64,000 nt of DNA from Peromyscus leucopus (lineage: Eukaryota; Chordata; Mammalia; Rodentia; Cricetidae), in NCBI RefSeq assembly GCF_004664715.2, contig NC_051074.1:21224558-21288557 (forward strand). The letters run 5' to 3'. The notes beneath the pieces were generated by a model. That model was given only the letters and a program-made list of their open reading frames with translations, was not told the DNA's origin and did not search any database. Of this stretch, positions 57,295 through 64,000 are shown piece after piece; the stretch's first letter is position 1, and every line of letters begins with the position of its first letter. A program made the translations under genes and the position numbers.

Positions 57295-57440
57295 GCCGGG
57301 CGGTGGTGGCGCACGCCTTTAATCCCAGCACTCGGGAGGCAGAGTCACGCAGATCTCTGTGAGTTCGAGACCAGCCTGGTCTACAAAGTGAATTCCAGGA
57401 CAGTCAGGAATGTTACACAGAGAAACCCTGTCTTGAAAAA
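57295..57440 (+). mobile_element. Young B1 SINE
   Basis: AGCCGGGCGGTGGTGGCGCA through ACCCTGTCTTGAAAAAAGG. AATCTCTTTT occurs at its left edge (about 57285-57294) and again after the AAT repeat (about 57487-57496), so the (AAT)n probably grew from the tail. Confidence 0.9.
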
Positions 57441-57444
57441 AGGC

Positions 57445-57450
57445 AATAAA

Positions 57451-57489
<39 letters not shown>

Positions 57490-57490
57490 C
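57445..57490. repeat. (AAT)n microsatellite
   Basis: About 14 AAT units at the B1 tail. Confidence 0.95.
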
Positions 57491-57689
57491 TCTTTTTTCT
57501 TAAAGACTAGAAAACTACTGTATACTGTAGTTCATACACAATAATCTCAAATCTGAGCCTAGGTATTTCAGGCAGCAATCATTAGACATGTGTAGCCAGA
57601 ATGCATGCACAGAACAAAGTGCACGTTGTTCAGAACCAAGGCTACAGTGATAACCCACAACGAAACACAGGTGAGTACCTCCACAAATA

Positions 57690-57810
57690 CTTGGGATTCA
57701 CCACTCTTTTGATTGTTGTACATTCAGAAACCTTTGCTGTTGCAAGACTTTTCCCAACCCCACAGTCAGTTACATGACCCCACAGAGGCACACAACCCAC
57801 AGTTTAAGAA
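57690..57810 (-). mobile_element. Diverged URR1-like fragment
   Basis: Plus shows ATGACCCCACAGAGGCACAC AACCCACAGTTTAAGAAGTTG, resembling a reversed URR1 end (GGTTCTCAACCT...). Confidence 0.4.
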
Positions 57811-58387
57811 GTTGAGGGACTAGATAGAGTCCATGCCCCACCCCTACCCCAGAAGACAATGCCAAACCTAAGGCACAGATCTTCAGTCATGAAGAGCCTG
57901 GTAAAATGGAGATGCTTAAATTGTTTGAAAAGCAATTTGATTTTCCTTTGAATTCTTTTTATACACAAAATCATTTTGAAATACCAGTTTTTATTAAACA
58001 TACACACACATACACATAATTTGAAAGAACTTGTGGGTTTAGTTTAAAAACAAAAACAAAAACCTGTGGTTGATACCCAGTCCATAAGATAGTCTTGCAC
58101 ATCTATTTCATTCTGAATTAAAGACCTAAAAGTCCTGAGAAACTCCAGCATTGTGTTTGCCTAAGAACTTGTATGGACATGCTACCCTTGTCTAAATGAC
58201 CACTTCACTACTGGTTAGATACCTCTCATTAAACAGCATAGAAATCCTCAACGTGCCAACAGCAGGATCACGTGCAGAGGAAGTTGCTCTGCTACAGGAC
58301 TGTGATGGTCCACTGGAATCAAATGCTTCCTGGAGTTGCTTAAAAAACAAACAAGTCTTGTACATAGATACTCTTAAGAACTATGAG

Positions 58388-58545
58388 AAGCCAGGCATGG
58401 TGGTGCCTGCCTTTAATCCAGCCCTTAGAAAGGAGAGGCATGTGGGCCTTTATGAGTTCTCAGCCTGCCTAGTCTACACAATGAGCTCCAGGCCATCCTC
58501 CTCTGCATAGTGAGGCCTTGTCTCAAAGACAAGAGGAGGATGAGG
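58388..58545 (+). mobile_element. B1 SINE
   Basis: GAAGCCAGGCATGGTGGTGC, TTTAATCCAGCCCTTAGAAA, GAGGCCTTGTCTCAAAGAC. Confidence 0.85.
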
Positions 58546-58879
58546 AGCTACTATAAGAATTTAAATAGTTAATAATCTAGGAACACATGCAACATGCTAG
58601 GATTAGTCTTCTATTACTATTTGGACATGAATGCTACTGCTGAATCATCTACCCCTCATAAACTAGCACCCTGTTTAAGTGATCTGTGCTTTGATATTTA
58701 TTGGTGTCTTTCTTGTACAAAGAACTCTAAAAACATCACACACTATTCAATTTCATAACCATTGGCAAGTGTCACTTTATTGATAGGGAAATGGCAACAG
58801 GAGAGAACATTCATGTCAGCGTTAAAGCTAACCCAGAAAAGAGAATGTTGCCCAATTTTACACTGTGTATTTTTAAATG

Positions 58880-59014
58880 ATTTCTTTTTAATGTGTATGT
58901 GTGAGTGCCTGCATGTATGTATGTATGTGCACCATGTGCATGCCTGATACCTGTGGAGGCTAGAAGAGGGTGTTTAATTCTTTTCATTGGAGTTACAGGC
59001 AGTTGTGGGCTGCC

Positions 59015-59073
<59 letters not shown>

Positions 59074-59102
59074 CTCTCAACTGCTGAGTCATCTCTCCGG
59101 CC
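58880..59102 (-). mobile_element. B2/B3-type SINE containing (GT)n
   Basis: Plus starts TTTCTTTTTAATGTGTATGT and ends CTGCTGAGTCATCTCTCCGG CC, the reversed B2 head. A 54-base GT repeat (59017-59070) replaces the box-B region. Confidence 0.8.
59017..59070. repeat. (GT)n microsatellite
   Basis: 27 uninterrupted GT units inside a SINE. Confidence 0.97.
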
Positions 59103-59459
59103 ACAGAGTCTGTGTATTTTTACTCCCCTCACAGCCACCAGAAATGACCCCCCACAGTAGTCCAGGCAACAATTTAAAATTAATCACCTTCTATTGCTTG
59201 ACAGAAGGGTAAACATGGGACCTAATGCTTATTCTCTTCTTAGATTGACTCAAGCAACACAGAAAGGTCTTTTTAGTATCCTTCAATGAATGTCTATAAA
59301 CATATACATATTCTAAAGCACAGTTCTCTAAATTTTTATGAGCCCCAGAGATATGAAAACTTTGTTATTTCAACTGATTTATATTAGTAATAGTATTCAC
59401 CTTTAGACCAACTATCTCTATGGACTTGACAATATTTTTTCAAGGTTGCCTGTGCACTT

Positions 59460-59580
59460 TCTTATCTAGGTATGTTGGTGCACATGTGTAAGTGTCAGGA
59501 ATTGAGAAGGCGAAGGCAGAGAACTGCAAGTTTGAGGCTAACCTGGACTACACTGCAAGATCCCGTCTCAGGCTATCCAT
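59460..59580 (+). mobile_element. Old B1-like SINE
   Basis: TAGGTATGTTGGTGCACATG, GTTTGAGGCTAACCTGGACT, CAAGATCCCGTCTCAGG. Confidence 0.6.
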
Positions 59581-60329
59581 CGAAAGTATTCCTTCTCAAC
59601 AGGCAAACTTAAGCTTCCGTATAGAAGTGCTCTATAACAATGAATCTGTTTATGAGTAATTCCCCAAATAACTTGAACCAGTGGGTATTTTGAAGGCCAT
59701 GCTGTTAATAAACATTAAGACTAATAAAATACAACCAGTAAAAGTACAAACATCAAATCTGAGATGTTTGGATCAAGTCCTGGTTTCCACTATGTGATCT
59801 TAGCAACTGGCTAAGTCTTTCTTTACCTATTTGACATCTGCAAAGTAAGTCAATAACGCTTACATTCAAGATTTGTCATAATAATTAAGAGGGTTACTAT
59901 GCAAGAGCTTGGAACAGTGCCCAGGACTATTACATTATTAGTGTTAAATTTTAAAATATTACTGTGTGCCTAGTATTGTGGTAGATGCTGTAGACTCATG
60001 CTGAGACATGGTTTCTACCCCGCAGGCTTACACTCAACCCATAAAGACAAGGGTGGAATAATTAAGTAATTTATTCAAATTTCAGTAAACAGAAGAAATG
60101 AGAAGTCTGGAGTTGTATGAGAGTGGCCAGTGATAACTGATTTGAGGATCTGAAGGAAAAATCTCTTGTAATGGTGATAAGAGGTTGGTTCTGAGGGCCA
60201 GCAGGTAATACATGTGAAGACTAGACTGGATGACATAAGCCAGGCTCGTTCTAAATCAATAAAGGAAGATTGATATTATCACGGTGGGTAAATCTGGAAG
60301 CACATCACAGGAGAGGAAGCTGAGAGGCC

Positions 60330-60480
60330 AAATGTGTCCTGTACTTTTCTGTCGCTGTGATAAAACACCTGACAAAAGCCACTGAAAGAAGACAGAGTGT
60401 GTTCTGGGTCAATGAGGACAGTCAACCATGGCGGGCAAGTTGGAATGCCGAGAGTGACTGACTTCAGGTGTGCCTCCCAG
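60330..60480 (+). mobile_element. Fragment of a rodent interspersed repeat
   Basis: TACTTTTCTGTCGCTGTGAT AAAACACCTGACAAAAGCC, as in 61585-61882. Confidence 0.55.
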
Positions 60481-60599
60481 CTGGTTCTAAATCCAGTCAC
60501 ATTGAGAATATTGTACTAGGTCATGTAGATTCTTTTAAAACATGCTAATGATTTGCTCTTTTATCATATGAAAATAAGAAACTATCAAAGGGTTTAAAA

Positions 60600-60778
60600 A
60601 TGGGTTCTTTTTCAAAACTGTATGTGTACACATATGTAAGTAAAATCACCCAGGGAAGCCAAAAGATGGTATCGGATCCCCCGGAGCTATAGTTAAGAGC
60701 CCCGTGGACCAAACTCCGGTCCTCCGCAAGAGCGGTACACAGTGTTAAACACTGAGCCATCTCTCCCACCCAGCAGTG
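60600..60778 (-). mobile_element. B2-type SINE
   Basis: Plus ends AACACTGAGCCATCTCTCCC ACCC (reversed B2 head) and has ACCAAACTCCGGTCCTCCGC (reversed box-B side). Confidence 0.7.
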
Positions 60779-61188
60779 GACTCTTAGGAGCAATCTTGAA
60801 GGTTCTTTTGTTGCAGTGTGGAGAATGGGTTAAAGTGGGAGCAGTGGAGAGTCCGTTGAGGACCTGCTGCAGGTCAGATGACAGTGGATGCTGTTACAGG
60901 GCACGGCAGCGTGAACCAGGGTGGGAATCATGGAGATGCAGAAAAACATGGTCTCTTCATGTAGGATCAATAACCAATCTATACTGGTTAGGGTGATAAT
61001 CGGTAAGGTGGGAAGGGGAACTGAGGCAGTGGAGGCTAACTCGGCACCTCTGACTTACACAGGTGAGTGATGCCATTCATGGAAAGAGATTTGAGGGCTG
61101 GGATATGGGGATGAAAGGATCAGGAGGCTAGACTGTGGCAGAACTGCTTTTGAGACAGTTATGGGGAAATATTTAGTGAATAATGGGA

Positions 61189-61292
61189 GATCAGCACTGG
61201 AGATCTAAACTGGAGATCAGCCCTAGTGATCAGCACTGGAGATCAGCACTGGAGATCAGCACTGGAGATCAGCACTGGTGATCAGCACTGGA
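61189..61292. repeat. 13-bp minisatellite, 8 units
   Basis: Unit GATCAGCACTGGA. Eight consecutive 13-base units with exact spacing: 4 perfect, 1 single-base variant (last base T) and units 2, 3 more diverged; the eighth is perfect in its core. No known element. Confidence 0.95.
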
Positions 61293-61584
61293 AACCAAAT
61301 CTCAGTCAGAAGCATGTATGGTGATTGTGATGATGGGCGTGGATGAAATCACCTAATACATAGGGAAATGGAGACCATCATACAGATTCTCAGGAAACTG
61401 GATGTTTTATGTATCTCATCAGATAGAATGTGTTGTCAGTAGGGAAGTGTGGCCAGAGAGGAGAAGAACTAGGAAGACATGTCCAACTGGTGGCCCAGTT
61501 TTGCCATTCTCAAACCCTTTGGCGATTCTTTCCTGAGCATCAGGGGCCAACTTCATACAGCTAAGGTCCTGATGATCAAATGTG

Positions 61585-61882
61585 CTTGTGTTGGTTGCTT
61601 TTCTGTTGCTGTGATTAAACCGTCATGACCAAGGCAGCTCATAAAAGAAAGTTTATTTGAGCTTATGGTTCCAGGGGAATAAGAGTCCATGATGGCAGAG
61701 GTGTCTAGAGCCAGACGCTAAGAGCATCCAACTTGAACTACAAGAAGGAAGCAGAGAGAGCAAACTCAAACTGGCATGGTGCTTACAATGACATCCTGAG
61801 CCTCCCCAAACAGTAACACCAGCTAGGGACCAAGCATTCAAATGCCCAAGACTATGGGGGACAGCCCGTTCAAACCATCACA
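61585..61882 (+). mobile_element. Rodent interspersed repeat
   Basis: TTGCTTTTCTGTTGCTGTGA, GAAAGTTTATTTGAGCTTAT GGTTCCAGG, GACCAAGCATTCAAATGCCC and a terminal TTCAAACCATCACA. Typical high-copy rodent repeat; family name uncertain. Confidence 0.7.
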
Positions 61883-62819
61883 GTGTTCAACCAATGAGAT
61901 ATATTCAGAGATCATTACTCTGTCTCTCCCAGATATTTTCCTGCTGGAGCAAGAACACACAGACTTAAAAGACATTGGCTATTTTCCTGGATATCAAGAG
62001 GCAGTTAACTGTCACAAGGTCAGCAAGAGCCATGACCACAAGAAGTAATGAGTGTTACTTCCTGGTCTCTAGATCAAAGGTGCGTCTTAACACAGATGCC
62101 CAATAAGGTTAGCTTAGTCGTGTCCCAGAGAGTCTAGTTCAGATCCTGCTTCTCCAGCTCTCCCCAAAAAGACTTCATGAGCACTCAATTCTCGTCATTA
62201 CGTTACCTCCTGGTTACAATACTTGAATGATGCAGAGAATAAGTCATGATGGACAGGACTGGGAAACATTCGTTTGCAGAGTGTCCATAGTGTGAGGGTA
62301 AATATGAGAAGGCACATTTGTTAAATAGATGGATATGGGAATGATAACTGCCCGAGACAAGGTCAGAAAGATCACAGGAACACACAACTGTGTGATGGTA
62401 GATTTCCATGTAGGTACTTACTATAGTCTGTTTGTAAGACTTGTGTGAGAAACACAGATTCCCAGAAAAGGAAACTGAAGCATCACCATGAAATAGTCAG
62501 GGCTGGATAAGTCAAGCCAGGAAAAAATACCCTGAAGACTTTTCCTTGTGTGACCAGAAGAAGTAGCTAAAACTAGATTAATAATCTTTATGTGTAAAAA
62601 ACAAATTTGAAGAGTATGTATTTTATTTATCTCTCCTACTTTAGAAGCAGTGTGTGCCTATGCAATAAATTACATAACTGAATGGCATATAAGTAAGAAT
62701 TTACCTCACATCTCCCACTATGCCAGGGTAGCCAAGACCACCTCCCAGGTTGTGTGTCCTTCCCCAGTTTCTTACAAATATTTAGCTTGTTGTGATCATT
62801 GGTAGCGTTTATAAGAATT

Positions 62820-63038
62820 CTGGAGCTGGAGAGATGGCTCAGTGGTTAAGAGCACTGACTGCTCTTGTAGACAACCTGGGTTCCCAGCACCCACCTGGCA
62901 ACTCACAACTATTTTTAATCCCAGTTCCCAGGATATCCAGCATAGTCTTCTGGCCTCAGCAGGCACCAGGTACCGGGCACAGACATACTTGAAGACAAAA
63001 TACACATTCACATAAAATAATTTTTAAAAAAGAAGTCT
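62820..63038 (+). mobile_element. B2 SINE
   Basis: Near-consensus head GGAGCTGGAGAGATGGCTCA, and tail CACATAAAATAATTTTTAAA. Confidence 0.9.
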
Positions 63039-64000
63039 AACACATTGCTACATAATTGTTTACTGAGCTAGCAGTAGCTTAGCATTAGCCTCATGGTCCA
63101 TTGGCGTGAATCCTTATCGTTTACCAGCTGAATGCATAGAGTAGATTGCTGTGCCTGATTGATGGGTATGTAAATTAACATGGCTCTTTCTCTGAAACCG
63201 AAAATAGCATTTCAGGGAAGAACCTTAAGCACACATCTGTAGCACAGGCTACTTTAATTTCCACAGGAAGGCATACAGTGGTAGGAGAACCACTCGATCA
63301 AGGAATCCATCAATATAGAAGACACTCTGGTTATCCAAAAGGTCACACAATGCATGCATCTGGCAAGAATAGACACGGGACTGTCTCTTCTTTCCTTACA
63401 AAGTCCAGTGACCTACACAAGCCACCTTGAATAGTTTGTCTGCTCCCTAAAAACTTAGGGTTTGCTAAATTTCTGCCGAATCTATCTTTAGTCCTTGCTG
63501 CCTCTTTGTCCTTTTGCTTATCCCATCGCTCTCCAAAAGGCTGAAAAGGCAGCAACCCCTGTCCTTCTCTGGGCTGGTGATATTCCCACCACAACCGTAG
63601 CTGCTCTTGAAGGAAATTCAACAAGAAAAGACAAAGTGTCAACGAACACTGAAGCCTTTCTTGACACCCTGCCTGGCTCCTCACAGCCTTCTCGTGCAGG
63701 AAGTATCTCGCTAGGCTCCCATTACTTTCTGCGGCCCTGTGATTATACAATTAAACGCCATGGCTTCATTTATAAAGTAGCAACAATCCAACTCCTATTT
63801 ATTATCTATGAGAACTAAGTGAGATAATTTGTTAGACACTTAATTCTATTTAAATGAATTAATGCCAAAATGAGTTGGCATTACATATGTCCTTTGAGAC
63901 GTAGTTTTTATATCTACAACCAAATGCCATCTCTTAGCTCAACTGCCTGTTAAACAGAAGTTCTAGATTTTTCTGAAAATTGAAGACTTTTTTTTTTTTT

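Larger units (their letters stand above)
56641..64000. other. Intergenic sequence upstream of Vapa
   Basis: No gene recognised on either strand. SINEs, DNA-transposon remnants, a (GT)n and a 13-bp minisatellite are listed separately. Stretches without recognisable features include 57811-58387, 59103-59459, 59581-60329, 60776-61188, 61883-62815 and 63036-63988. The last 12 bases are a T run, possibly the tail of another SINE. Confidence 0.7.

Noticed and set aside
61189..61292. Regularly spaced repeat considered as a CRISPR-like array
   Set aside because: Units are contiguous without spacers and the genome is mammalian; it is a minisatellite.
62820..63038. tRNA-like A/B boxes in B2 and ID elements here and elsewhere
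   Set aside because: These are SINE promoters; no complete cloverleaf with anticodon arm was seen, so no tRNA gene is called.
60000..64000. Search for Txndc2 or Rab31 sequence, neighbours upstream of VAPA in human
   Set aside because: No thioredoxin WCGPC motif, no Lys/Pro-rich repeat of Txndc2 and no GTPase motif was found; they presumably lie beyond the window.

Overview
The window is mammalian nuclear DNA from a muroid rodent, most likely a cricetid (hamster, vole or deer-mouse group). This is inferred from dozens of B1, B2, B4/ID SINEs, from young B1 copies of the type with an 'AAAGGCGCAAAGCTACACAG' right half, and from rodent-type LTRs. No assembly or species label was available, so the species is not resolved.

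One protein-coding gene is certain: Vapa (VAMP-associated protein A), on the minus strand. Its first codon is at 55051 and its stop codon at 20845-20847. Seven coding exons are readable with canonical splice sites: 54973-55051, 35963-36115, 34323-34426, 33614-33694, 26087/26096-26209 (in-frame, probably alternative), 22169-22342 and 20845-21003. Skipping the fifth exon gives 249 residues, the usual VAPA length. Including it gives 287 or 290 residues depending on the donor used. The protein has an N-terminal MSP domain (FFAT-motif binding), a coiled coil and a C-terminal ER membrane anchor.

Layout. 1-13.7 kb: intergenic, downstream of Vapa, rich in SINEs and LTRs, including a mosaic endogenous-retrovirus cluster (7.5-9.0 kb), a solo LTR with a visible 6-bp target-site duplication (11123-11526) and a strong CTCF-type motif at 2368-2381. 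13.7-20.8 kb: AT-rich, repeat-poor except for B1 copies, with several poly(A) hexamers on the minus strand; it may be a long Vapa 3'UTR. 20.8-55.05 kb: Vapa exons and introns. 54.2-56.0 kb: CpG island with a TATA-less promoter. 56-64 kb: upstream intergenic DNA with SINEs, DNA-transposon fossils and a 13-bp minisatellite.

I found no second intact gene, RNA gene, CRISPR array or operon-like system. The more interesting signals are in Vapa regulation (alternative exon 5, two possible start codons, a G-rich block after a proximal poly(A) signal, a promoter with NRF1/E-box/AP-1-like sites, an oppositely oriented YY1 motif) and in repeat archaeology (a duplicated ERV segment showing an empty/filled B2 site, a palindrome, nested SINEs). 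I see no convincing evidence of an undescribed biological system.
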